Positions 9,410 through 17,774 of a stretch of 32,882 bases of DNA are shown piece after piece (positions within the stretch are counted from its first letter, which is position 1; each line of letters opens with the position of its first letter). The DNA comes from Chloroflexota bacterium. GTDB taxonomy: Bacteria; Chloroflexota; Dormibacteria; CF-121. Below the pieces are notes generated by a model. It did not search any database. It was not told the origin of the DNA and worked only from the letters and a program-made list of their open reading frames with translations. The translations under genes were made by a program, and so were the position numbers. The stretch lies in assembly GCA_005880605.1 (NCBI GenBank), contig VBIS01000161.1, positions 1 through 32,882 of the forward strand, in the 5' to 3' direction.

Positions 9410-10538
9410 TACGGAAACGGGTGCGGTGCAGCCGCTGGAGCCCGCTCACCGGCCGGTCCGTGTCTACGTCTGCGGCATCACCCCTTACGACACCACCCAC
9501 CTCGGCCATGCCTTCACCTACGTGGCCTTCGACGTATTGGTCCGGGCGCTCCGAGCCGCCGGGCACACGGTCCGCTACGTGCAGAACGTGACCGACGTCG
9601 ACGACGACATCATCCGTCGGGCTCGCGAGCTGGGCACCAGCTGGGACCGGCTGGCGACCAAGGAGACCGCCCTCTATGAGGCGGACATGGCTGCGCTCAA
9701 CGTGCGGCCGCCAGACGTGTTCCCCAGGGCCAGCCAAACCATTCCGAAGATCATCGATCTGGTACGCCTGCTCGAGGCGCAGGGACACGCCTACCAGCGA
9801 GAGGGCCACGTCTATTTTCGTGTGGGCAGTATCACCGACTACGGCCGCCTGAGCCGACTGAGTCGCGAGGACATGATCAAGCTGTTGGCGCAGCACGGCG
9901 CCGATCCAAACGACCCACGTAAGCAGGACCCGCTCGATTTCATCCTCTGGCAGGCAAGCGCGCCGGACGAGCCGCGCTGGGAAAGCCCGTGGGGTCAGGG
10001 ACGGCCGGGCTGGCACATCGAGTGTTCGGCGATGGCGCTGGAACACCTCGGCGAGCAGGTGGACGTGCATGGGGGTGGTGCCGACCTGATCTTTCCCCAT
10101 CATGAAAGTGAGATCGCGCAGTCGGAGTCGGTCACGGGCGTCCGGCCCTTCGCCCGCATCTGGGTGCACGTGGGCATGCTGCGCTACCAGGGCGAGAAGA
10201 TGAGCAAGTCGTTGCGCAATCTCGTGCTCGTCGGCGACCTGCTGCGTCGCTACGATGCGGACAGTATTCGGGTGCTGCTGCTTCGACACCACTACCGCGA
10301 ACCCTGGGAGTACACGCCGGACCAGTTGGAGGATGCGGCGGGCTGGACCCAGCGATTGCGCCAGGCGGCCCGCGGCCCCGGGGATGCCAGAGGCGACAGC
10401 CCGATGGCGATCCGGGCGGCCCTCGAAGATGATCTCGACACGCCGCGCGCACTGCGCGTGCTCGAGGACGCGGTTAGCGGCGGCGACGCCGGCTGGCGAA
10501 CCGCTTCGGATCTCCTTGGGCTTCGACTCAAAGCCTGA
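9396..10538 (+). CDS. MshC-like cysteine ligase (CysRS catalytic-domain paralog without anticodon-binding domain)
   Basis: YVCGITPYDTTHLGHAFTYVAFDV, VQNVTDVDDDIIRRA, RPGWHIECSAMALEHLG, VHGGGADLIFPHHESEIAQSE, GEKMSKSLRNLV; only about 380 aa. Confidence 0.82.
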   Translation: MRLRNTETGAVQPLEPAHRPVRVYVCGITPYDTTHLGHAFTYVAFDVLVRALRAAGHTVRYVQNVTDVDDDIIRRARELGTSWDRLATKETALYEADMAALNVRPPDVFPRASQTIPKIIDLVRLLEAQGHAYQREGHVYFRVGSITDYGRLSRLSREDMIKLLAQHGADPNDPRKQDPLDFILWQASAPDEPRWESPWGQGRPGWHIECSAMALEHLGEQVDVHGGGADLIFPHHESEIAQSESVTGVRPFARIWVHVGMLRYQGEKMSKSLRNLVLVGDLLRRYDADSIRVLLLRHHYREPWEYTPDQLEDAAGWTQRLRQAARGPGDARGDSPMAIRAALEDDLDTPRALRVLEDAVSGGDAGWRTASDLLGLRLKA

Positions 10539-10545
10539 GGAAAAC

Positions 10546-10578
10546 GAGAAAGGCGCCCGGGTGGCGGGCGCCTTTCTC
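10546..10578. terminator. Strong intrinsic-terminator-like hairpin between convergent genes
   Basis: Perfect 13-bp inverted repeat GAGAAAGGCGCCC-GGGTGGC-GGGCGCCTTTCTC, 8 bp after the MshC-like stop and 20 bp from the convergent ORF. Confidence 0.85.
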
Positions 10579-10597
10579 TAATGGGGGAGGGGGCCGG

Positions 10598-11119
10598 TTA
10601 GTCGTTTCCCTCGCGCGACGTCGACCGCACTTCAGGCTTCTCAGCGTTTTCGACTTCGGGCTTTTCAGCCTGGTCGACTTCCTGCTGATTGCCGTCCTGC
10701 TTCTCGACGTTCGGCTGCGTGGACTCAGCCTTCAGTTCAGTGATCGCGGCAGCGTACTCCGCCTTCAGGTTCGCGATCGACTGGCACGCCTCATCGACGA
10801 CCGCGGTCAGCTGGGCGTTGATAGCCCTGGCGTCTTTCGCGCCATCTTCGTCGACTTTTTCGGCGGCCAGCTCATCGATGCTGCTGTTCGCCTCAGCCGT
10901 AATTTCAGCGAGCCCGACCGTGGTCTCGGCATTAAGAGCCCGGGCCTCGGTGGCGGCTTGAGCCGAGAGGGTTGCTGGGTCGGTCAACACGACCGTGGCT
11001 GAGCAGGTCGCGATGGCAGCCTTTGCCGTCGCGGGCGTAAAGTCGGCAAAGCCCGCCACACTGGTCCACAGTGCGAGCCCGCCGGCGACGATCATCGCGC
11101 CGAATACGTTTCGCGTCAT
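10598..11119 (-). CDS. Hypothetical secreted Ala/Glu-rich protein
   Basis: N-terminal hydrophobic segment (MTRNVFGAMIVAGGLALWTSVAGFA) and charged helical body ending in an EKPEVENAEKPEV repeat; bounded by the terminator. Confidence 0.6.
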   Translation of the reverse strand: MTRNVFGAMIVAGGLALWTSVAGFADFTPATAKAAIATCSATVVLTDPATLSAQAATEARALNAETTVGLAEITAEANSSIDELAAEKVDEDGAKDARAINAQLTAVVDEACQSIANLKAEYAAAITELKAESTQPNVEKQDGNQQEVDQAEKPEVENAEKPEVRSTSREGND

Positions 11120-11201
11120 GCACTCTTAGACGCACGCGGCTAATCGGATATTCGTAACGATGTCGCGCCCAGGTGACGCCCGGGCTACGCGGCGCTGATG
11201 A

Positions 11202-11297
11202 GTGCGCTCCGGCGTGGAAAAGCGCGCGGTAACCAGCGCGCTCCGGCGTGGAAAAGCGCGCGGTATGAGCGCGCTCCGGCGTGGAAAAGCGCGCGGT
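11202..11297. repeat. Tandem hairpin repeat cluster 1 (3 units, 33-34 bp period)
   Basis: GTGCGCT/GCGCGCT/GCGCGCT - CCGGCGTGGAAA - AGCGCGC at 11202-11227, 11236-11261 and 11269-11294. Confidence 0.95.
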
Positions 11298-11300
11298 TCG

Positions 11301-11720
11301 TTACGTGATGCGATGAACTCGCGGTAGCCCCGGCGGGGGGAATGTGGGCAGATCGGCTGGCCCGCGGCGCTCGAGTTCCTGTCGGAGGGCGGCGGTTTCC
11401 AACACCAGCCGCTCGACGTCGATCGTCATGCAACGTGGCCGGTAGGCTTCTAGCTTGGCGAGCCCGTGGCCGAGCTTGGCGACGGCGCCACGCCAGTTGC
11501 CGCGCCGCCAGTGGTAGAAGCCAACCCCGACCTGCAGGATGCCCTGATAGAGGTATCGAACCGCGTCCGGCTCGTGGATCCAAATGCCCTCGAGCGTCTC
11601 GTGCTGCTCGAAGAACTCCTGCCGGTTGAACTCGTCGATGCCATGGAGCAGAGCATCCGACGGGGGGTCGTCGCATCGGGCAGTGCGGCGCGGCGCCGTT
11701 TTCTTCGGGTGGACGCTCAT
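11301..11720 (-). CDS. DUF309 domain-containing protein
   Basis: GIDEFNRQEFFEQHETLEGIWIHEPDAVRYLYQGILQVGVGFYHWRRGNWRGAVAKLGHGLAKL matches the DUF309 core; internal ATG at 11720 preferred. Confidence 0.85.
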   Translation of the reverse strand: MSVHPKKTAPRRTARCDDPPSDALLHGIDEFNRQEFFEQHETLEGIWIHEPDAVRYLYQGILQVGVGFYHWRRGNWRGAVAKLGHGLAKLEAYRPRCMTIDVERLVLETAALRQELERRGPADLPTFPPPGLPRVHRIT

Positions 11721-11742
11721 CGGGGATCGGCCGATGCGCCCG

Positions 11743-12969
11743 TCAGGCCGGGCTCTGGTTGTTGGCGAGCGAGAGCTGGGACTCGTCGCCATCGGGCGAT
11801 GCGCCCGGCAGCTCCAGGTAGAAGGTTGTGCCCTTGCCCTCGAGGCTGTTCGCCCAGGCGCGCCCACCGTGCGCTTCCGCCACCCGGCGAAGGAGATAGA
11901 GGCCGAGGCCCTGGCCGCGGTCGGGTTGCTGCTCGGCCAGCGGGCCGAAGAGGTCCTCGAGCCTGTCGGCCGACATGCCGGGACCGTCGTCTTTCACGAT
12001 TAGCTGAAAGCGGTCGTTGCTCGCCTGCCGGAGGCGAAGCTGCACCACGGTAGCACTCAGAGCGTGCTTGAACACGTTGTGGAGCATCTCGTCCAATGCG
12101 GCCTCGAGTAAGGTGGCGTCGCCCCACACGTCCGCCTGGGTGTCGAGCTGGAGCCGCAGCTCCATGCCGATCCCGGCCATCCGCTCGCGGATCCGTCGTG
12201 CCGCTTCCTGGGCGACGCCATTGAGGGAGACGCGGACGGTGAACGCCAGCTCGAGGGGAAGACGGGAGAGCAGGAGCACCTGGTCTGCGATCCGCAGCAG
12301 CGTCTCTGATTGCTGTGCGAGCCGCTTGGCGACCAGTGGCATCTGGTTTGCGGGGACTTCGTTGTTACGCAGCATGTCTGCATAGCCCCGCAGGATCGCG
12401 AGCGGTTCTTTGACTTCCTGCGACGCCATGCGGACGGCCGAAACTGGGGTCCGCGACTGGCCGTTGGCAGGCGTCGAATCCTCGCGCAGCCGTGGGGCGA
12501 GCAATCCGGCCACGACCAGCAGCACGTCCTGGTCCTCCGGAGAAAAGACCCGGGTGCCTTTCCCCAGTACCGCAATGGTCCCGGCGAGGTCGCCGGTCTT
12601 ACGCCGCCAGCTGGTACCCAGGTAGCTCACGATGCCGAACTTCGCCCGCATTTCGAGGCTCTTGAAGGGCTGTCGTTTGCTCGCGTCCAGAATGTTGAGG
12701 ACCTCACCCACGGTCTCGTCTTCGGCGCTCGCGAAGGTGGACTCCAGCGGCAGTTGGAGCCCGCGTTCGATCCCCGGGCCGCTCTCGACCACGGAACCCA
12801 TGATCTCCAGCGTGTCATCGTCAATCTTGCCGAGAAAGGCGGCGCGGCCATCGAGCGCCTGGACCAGGCAGGCCAGGGCGTGATCGATGAGATCGGGGAG
12901 GGGCCGATCGAGATTGGCGACCACCAGGCGGCGGACCACGCTGAGGGGTGACTGGGGGTCAGGGCTCAT
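11743..12969 (-). CDS. GAF-type sensor histidine kinase-like protein with degenerate H-box
   Basis: GAF-like N-terminus; HisKA-like ASQEVKEPLAILRGYADML (H replaced by Q); HATPase boxes DEMLHNVFKHA, DDGPGM, GQGLGLYLLRRVAEAHGG. Confidence 0.85.
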   Translation of the reverse strand: MSPDPQSPLSVVRRLVVANLDRPLPDLIDHALACLVQALDGRAAFLGKIDDDTLEIMGSVVESGPGIERGLQLPLESTFASAEDETVGEVLNILDASKRQPFKSLEMRAKFGIVSYLGTSWRRKTGDLAGTIAVLGKGTRVFSPEDQDVLLVVAGLLAPRLREDSTPANGQSRTPVSAVRMASQEVKEPLAILRGYADMLRNNEVPANQMPLVAKRLAQQSETLLRIADQVLLLSRLPLELAFTVRVSLNGVAQEAARRIRERMAGIGMELRLQLDTQADVWGDATLLEAALDEMLHNVFKHALSATVVQLRLRQASNDRFQLIVKDDGPGMSADRLEDLFGPLAEQQPDRGQGLGLYLLRRVAEAHGGRAWANSLEGKGTTFYLELPGASPDGDESQLSLANNQSPA

Positions 12970-12995
12970 GTAGGCGCGCCCACGGTTATAACAGT

Positions 12996-13057
12996 AAGCG
13001 GCCCCGGTGTGGAAAGGCCGCGTGTCATAAGCGGCCCCGGTGTGGAAAGGCCGCGTG
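12996..13057. repeat. Tandem hairpin repeat cluster 2 (2 units, 33 bp period)
   Basis: GCGGCC-CCGGTGTGGAAA-GGCCGC at 12998-13021 and 13031-13054. Confidence 0.95.
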
Positions 13058-13072
13058 CCATGTTCTTAGAAT

Positions 13073-13835
13073 TTGCCAGCATTGGCTGAGGTATCCAACG
13101 GACGCGCGAACCTGCACCTGCACACCATCTTCAGTGACGGTGAACTCGAGCCGGCCCAGGTTGTGGAAGCCCATGTCGCCGCCGGCTTCACTGCCATCGC
13201 GCTAACCGACCACGACACGCTGGCGGGGATCGACGCGCTTGGCCGCCTCGAGGGACGTCGGCTGCGGATGATTGCCGGCGTGGAGCTGTCAATCGAAGAT
13301 GAGCCGGCTGGCGGCGGCTGGATTCAAGGTGAATTGGGATGATGTGCGGGCGCGCGCGCGCGGCAATGTGGGCAAGCCACACATCGTCGCCGCCATCGAG
13401 GCGGCACAGCCGGGGGTTGCGCGCGAAGAGCTCTACGCCGTGATGGGCCCCGGTGGGGCGGCGCACGTGCCCCGGGCAAAAGAGATGTCGCTGGATGAGG
13501 GCGTCGACGTGATCGCAGCGGCGGGCGGCGTGACCGTGCTGGCGCATCCAGGCGTCTACCGTTACGTGGCCGATCTCGAGGTGCTGTTTCGAACCTGCGC
13601 CGTGGCCGGCGTCCTCGGACTGGAGGTCACCTATCCGCAGGCGCCCGATGATCCCTACGGGCCCAAGAGTGCGGCGTTGATGGAGCGCTTCGCGAAGGTG
13701 GCCGCATCCTATGGATGGGTCGCGACTGGCGGCGACGACTTCCACGGGCCGCAGGTGACGCCGCTGATTCGGCTGGCGGGCTGGACGGCGACGCCGGCGA
13801 CCTGCGTCGACGAGCTGCTCTCCCGCCGCAGCTAG
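13073..13835 (+). pseudogene. PHP-domain phosphoesterase (YciV/TrpH-like), interrupted near 13300
   Basis: Frame 2: NLHLHTIFSDGELEPAQVVEAHVAAGFTAIALTDHDTLAGIDALGRLEGRRLRMIAGVELSIED. Frame 3 continues: MSRLAAAGFKVNWDDVRARARGNVGKPHIVAAI..VTVLAHPGVY..GDDFHG. Confidence 0.78.
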
Positions 13836-15262
13836 CGGGTCGTCAAAAACCGCGTAATCGCCTCGACCACCGCGTCCGGGCGGTCGAGCGGAAGGAAATG
13901 GCCACCCGGGTCGATGATCTCGACCGTCGAGCTGCGGAACTTGCGCTGGAGGACCTCTGCCCAGCGCGGTTCGAGAAACGCGTCGTTCGCGCCCCATAAG
14001 ATCAGGGTCGGTGTCTCGAGCTCTTCGAGGTGCTTCGATCGGCTGACCAGGTCACGGTTGTTGAGCGCCCGCGCGGCTCGCAGGTAAGCGCGGCGCCCGC
14101 CGAGATCCTGGAACGGTCGCGTCCACTCGTCGACGACCTCGTCGGTGACGCGGTCAGCCGTGACCATCCCTTTCTCGAGTCCCTCCCGCAAACCTTTGCG
14201 CAGGTCGATGTTGACCATGATCTGATCCCAGGCCGGCTCCTTCAGCCGCGCGATCACCGGCACCGGCCAGTTGTTGTCGACCGCGCTATCGATCAAGGTC
14301 AGCCGCGCGACGCGCTGCGGTTCGTCGACCGCCATCAGCTGGGCCACGCCGCCGCCGATATCGTGGCCGATCACGGCCGCCTGGTGCAGCCCGAGCGTTT
14401 CCATGAAGGCGACCATGTAGCGCGCCTGCGCCGCGATCGAGAGGTCGGCGTCGAGCCGCTTGTCGGAATCACCGTAGCCGAGCAGGTCGGGAGCCAGCAC
14501 ATCGAAGGTTGCGGACAGGGGATCGATAACGTCTCGCCACAAGTAGGACGAACTGGGAATCCCGTGCAAGAGCAGAACAGCCGGGCCCTGACCCTTGCGA
14601 AGGTAAGCGACGTCCCCGGCGAAGGTGCGGATCTTGCGCTTGCTTCGGGCGAGCGGCGCCGTGCTGATGAGCTCGGTGGTCATCGAGGGCGACACCGCGG
14701 GCGTGGCGGGACGTTCCAGCGGCGATGGCGGCGGGGCAAAGCGGGCCGGTGGCTCGGACGTTACGGCGGGCGCGGTCTCGGCAGGTGCGGCCGCCCATGC
14801 CGGTTGGGCCACGCGCCGCTGCAGGATGATGTTCGTCGAGCTGGCGCGCGCGATCAGCTGATTCTGCTGGTCGAGGACGTCGGCTTCGGCCACCGCCACC
14901 TGCTGGCCGCGTTGCACCACACGGCCGATCGATCGCAGCGTGCCGGACTCAGCGGTGACCGCCCTCAAGAAATTGACGTGGAGCTCCGCCGTCGTGAAGT
15001 TCTCGCCGGGCGCGAGCGTACTCAACACCGCGAACCCCATCGCGCTATCGGCGAGCGACGTGATCGCGCCGCCGTGCACCACATTGTTCGGGTTGTAGAG
15101 CTCGCTTGTCGACGGCATCTCGAAGGTTGCGCTGCCATCGGCCACCGCGATGAAGCGCATGTTGAGCAGCCGCACGTAGGGCGGGGGCGGCGCCGCACCA
15201 CGGAGGGCGGCTTCGAGGAGGTCACGACCGGACGGCTCGGCCGGCGCGGACATCGCCCGCAT
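13832..15262 (-). CDS. Fusion of hotdog thioesterase (PaaI-like) and alpha/beta hydrolase
   Basis: N-term NPNNVVHGGAITSLADSAMGFAVLSTLAPGENFTTAELHVNFLRAV (hotdog); Pro/Ala linker; C-term LLLHGIPSSSYLWRDVI..VIGHDIGGGVAQ..GGHFLPLDRPDAV. Confidence 0.88.
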   Translation of the reverse strand: MRAMSAPAEPSGRDLLEAALRGAAPPPPYVRLLNMRFIAVADGSATFEMPSTSELYNPNNVVHGGAITSLADSAMGFAVLSTLAPGENFTTAELHVNFLRAVTAESGTLRSIGRVVQRGQQVAVAEADVLDQQNQLIARASSTNIILQRRVAQPAWAAAPAETAPAVTSEPPARFAPPPSPLERPATPAVSPSMTTELISTAPLARSKRKIRTFAGDVAYLRKGQGPAVLLLHGIPSSSYLWRDVIDPLSATFDVLAPDLLGYGDSDKRLDADLSIAAQARYMVAFMETLGLHQAAVIGHDIGGGVAQLMAVDEPQRVARLTLIDSAVDNNWPVPVIARLKEPAWDQIMVNIDLRKGLREGLEKGMVTADRVTDEVVDEWTRPFQDLGGRRAYLRAARALNNRDLVSRSKHLEELETPTLILWGANDAFLEPRWAEVLQRKFRSSTVEIIDPGGHFLPLDRPDAVVEAITRFLTTR

Positions 15263-15378
15263 TGTAGGCCTGCGAAGCCTGGTGACACCGAGGCTAAAAA
15301 CAACTACTTAGGCCGTCCAATTGGTTACGCACCTGGCGTAACGGCTGGGTGACGGTCGTGTGATAGCTCGTCGCGTCG

Positions 15379-16422
15379 ATGCAAGCCAGCGTCACCAGGA
15401 ACAGTTGGTCCTGTGTAGGCCGCCGTGACCTGCGAATGAGGGGAGAGAAAAGGGGGACTTTTCTGAAGTACGCTGCGCCGCGATTTGCGACACACTCGGC
15501 CGTCCTGCTGATGGCAGCCGCGATGCCATGGGTCATTTTCCATGTGCCGGTCGGGGCCTCGCCCGCCATGGCCGGCGGCACGGTCCCCGGCGCGGCCCTG
15601 GCGCAGGCACCCTTCGGCCGCGCGGTCGACGGCATCGGCTGGTCGATGAGTGGCTCGCTGGTCATCCCGGCACTCCCCGCTGCCCCGCCCGCGGAGAAGC
15701 ACCGCGACATCGTCAATTACCAGGCGGTCGATGGCGACACGCTTCGGGCGCTGGCATCGAAGTACGGTTTGTCGGTCAATACGCTTCTCTGGTCGAACCC
15801 CAAGCTCGTGGACCACTTGACCGCGGGCCAGGACGTGGTCATCCCGCCGGTGGACGGTGTCCTGGTCAAGGTCTCGGCCAAGGATACGGTCGCCTCGCTG
15901 GCGCAGAAGTACCGCGCCGAGTCCGACGCGATCATCGAGTTCAACCTGCTGCGCCATCCCGAGACGCTGCCGGTTGACGACTACTTGATGGTGCCCTACG
16001 GCGTCGGCCCGGAACCAGCGTCCGTTCCCCAGCCCAACCCGCAAACGGTCAGCGCCGGAAAGCGCTCCTGGTACGTGACGCCGGTGTACTCGGCCGGCGG
16101 GGCCAGCTATCCGTTCGGTCAGTGCACCTGGTACGTCAACACCCGCCGGGCCGCGCCCTGGGGCCGCAATGCCTGGCAATGGTTTGGGCGGGCGCGCGCC
16201 TACGGCCGTCCGGAAGGACCGAGCCCGCGGGTGGGCGCCATCATGGTGACCTGGGAGTCACCCTACTGGGGCCATGTCGCCTACGTGGAGCAGGTCTACG
16301 GCGACGGCAGCTGGCTGGTCTCAGAGATGAACTACGCGAGCCCAAGCGGCGGCGGCTGGGGACGGGTCAGCTACCGCCATGTCACCCCGGGCACGGTTCC
16401 GCTGATCGGCTTCATCTACTAA
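15379..16422 (+). CDS. Secreted LysM-LysM-CHAP cell-wall hydrolase
   Basis: VNYQAVDGDTLRALASKYGLSVNTLLWSN (LysM), second LysM-like repeat, and CHAP YPFGQCTWYVNTRRA..GHVAYVEQV..SEMNY; exact start uncertain (likely downstream of 15379). Confidence 0.85.
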   Translation: MQASVTRNSWSCVGRRDLRMRGEKRGTFLKYAAPRFATHSAVLLMAAAMPWVIFHVPVGASPAMAGGTVPGAALAQAPFGRAVDGIGWSMSGSLVIPALPAAPPAEKHRDIVNYQAVDGDTLRALASKYGLSVNTLLWSNPKLVDHLTAGQDVVIPPVDGVLVKVSAKDTVASLAQKYRAESDAIIEFNLLRHPETLPVDDYLMVPYGVGPEPASVPQPNPQTVSAGKRSWYVTPVYSAGGASYPFGQCTWYVNTRRAAPWGRNAWQWFGRARAYGRPEGPSPRVGAIMVTWESPYWGHVAYVEQVYGDGSWLVSEMNYASPSGGGWGRVSYRHVTPGTVPLIGFIY

Positions 16423-17774
16423 GCCTCAGCAAGCTCTTCAATCAAGCGTCCAACCGCTAACACCCGGGCTTCGTCCATCCATTGCCCCACGACCTGCACG
16501 CCGACGGGAAGGCCGGCGGCGCGCCCAAAGGGGACCGATAAGGCCGGCAGCCCGGTGAGGTTGAAGGGCGCGGTCAAGCGCACCAGCGCGCCATCGACCG
16601 GCTCCTCGCCGGAGCGCCAACGCACCGTCCGCTCACCGACGAGAGGCGCGGTGATCGGCGTTGCGGGCAGGAGCACGACGTCGACCTCCTGGAAGACCCG
16701 TCCCATGGCTGCCCGAAGGCGGCCCCGCATCCGCTGCGCGAGCACGTAGTCGGCGCCGGCGACCAGCGCGCCCAGCTGCAACCGGGTCCGAACGTCAGCG
16801 CCGTAGGCACGTGGCTGCGTGCGGATCCAGCGGCGATGGACCGCGCTGGCCTCGGCGCGAAGCGTGACCAGCTGCATGGCGACCGTCCACTCCATCTCGG
16901 GAATGCTTATCTCGCGAACTCGCAGCCCTCGCCGTCGCAGCGCGGCGGCCGCGGCATCAACCTGCTGGGCAATGCGCGGCTGCACCTTCTGGATAATCGG
17001 CCCTCGCAGGACGCCAACCCGCAGGCCGCGGGTCGCCGTTCGTCGGGCGCGCCGTCCTGTGTCCATGCCGGTCATCACATCCAGGAGCAGGCCCGCATCG
17101 CCCACCGTCCTGGCCAGCGGACCGGCGTGGTCGAGCGACCAGCCCAGGGGAAACGTCCCCTCCAGGGGGATCAGACCAAACGTGGGCTTCAGCCCGACGC
17201 ACCCACAGAGGGAGGCCGGGACCCGGATCGATCCACCGGTGTCCGAGCCAAGAGCGCCGGCGCAGAGCCCGGCCACCACCGCGATCGCCGAACCGCCGCT
17301 CGAGCCCCCGGGGCTGCGCCTGGGGTCATGTGGGTTGCGGGCGACCCCCCACCAGGGATTGGCATTGCTGACGCCGTAGGCGAACTCGTGAAGGTTGGTC
17401 TTCCCGAAGATGATGGCGCCGGCCCCCCGGAGTCGGGCGATTACGGCGGCATCCCGCGAGGGCACCCAGTCCTTAAGGATGCGCGACCCCGCCGTCGTGC
17501 GCACGCCGCGGGTGGCAAACAGGTCTTTGACGGCAATCGGCACGCCCAGCAGCGCTCCAGGTTCACCCCGCGCCAGCCGGCGCTCCGCCCGCCGGGCCTC
17601 CCGCCGAGCCCGCTCCCCGGGCAGCGTGATAAAGGCGTGCAAACCGCCCGCCGCTTCGATGCGCCGGCTGTAGGCGTCCACCAGCTCGAGCGGGGAGACC
17701 GTGCGCCGGCGAAGCGAGCGGGCGATCTCGGCCATCGGTGCCTTGGTCAGCGCCTCAATCGCCCTCATCCCCAT
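16419..17774 (-). CDS. Amidase signature family enzyme (GatA/AtzF-like)
   Basis: GVPIAVKDLF, GKTNLHEFAYGVSNANPWWGVARNPHDPRRSPGGSSGGSAIAVVAGLCAGALGSDTGGSIRVPASLCGCVGLKPTFG. Confidence 0.93.
   Translation of the reverse strand: MGMRAIEALTKAPMAEIARSLRRRTVSPLELVDAYSRRIEAAGGLHAFITLPGERARREARRAERRLARGEPGALLGVPIAVKDLFATRGVRTTAGSRILKDWVPSRDAAVIARLRGAGAIIFGKTNLHEFAYGVSNANPWWGVARNPHDPRRSPGGSSGGSAIAVVAGLCAGALGSDTGGSIRVPASLCGCVGLKPTFGLIPLEGTFPLGWSLDHAGPLARTVGDAGLLLDVMTGMDTGRRARRTATRGLRVGVLRGPIIQKVQPRIAQQVDAAAAALRRRGLRVREISIPEMEWTVAMQLVTLRAEASAVHRRWIRTQPRAYGADVRTRLQLGALVAGADYVLAQRMRGRLRAAMGRVFQEVDVVLLPATPITAPLVGERTVRWRSGEEPVDGALVRLTAPFNLTGLPALSVPFGRAAGLPVGVQVVGQWMDEARVLAVGRLIEELAEA

Noticed and set aside
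11202-11297. Cluster 1 as a CRISPR array
   Set aside because: Gaps between repeats are under 10 nt, repeats are strongly palindromic, and there are no cas genes.
11202-13057. CsrA/Rsm-type sRNA interpretation of GGA-containing loops
   Set aside because: Loop sequence does not match the usual ANGGA context and no csrA is visible; kept only as a design analogy.
12948-13205. ORF 12948..13205 with repeated KRPRCGKAACH peptide
   Set aside because: The peptide repeat is only the translation of the DNA hairpin repeats; the PHP reading frame is the real one.
15262-15440. c-di-AMP (ydaO) riboswitch before the LysM-CHAP gene
   Set aside because: Context is suggestive but I could not find the conserved core sequences; only generic helices are visible.
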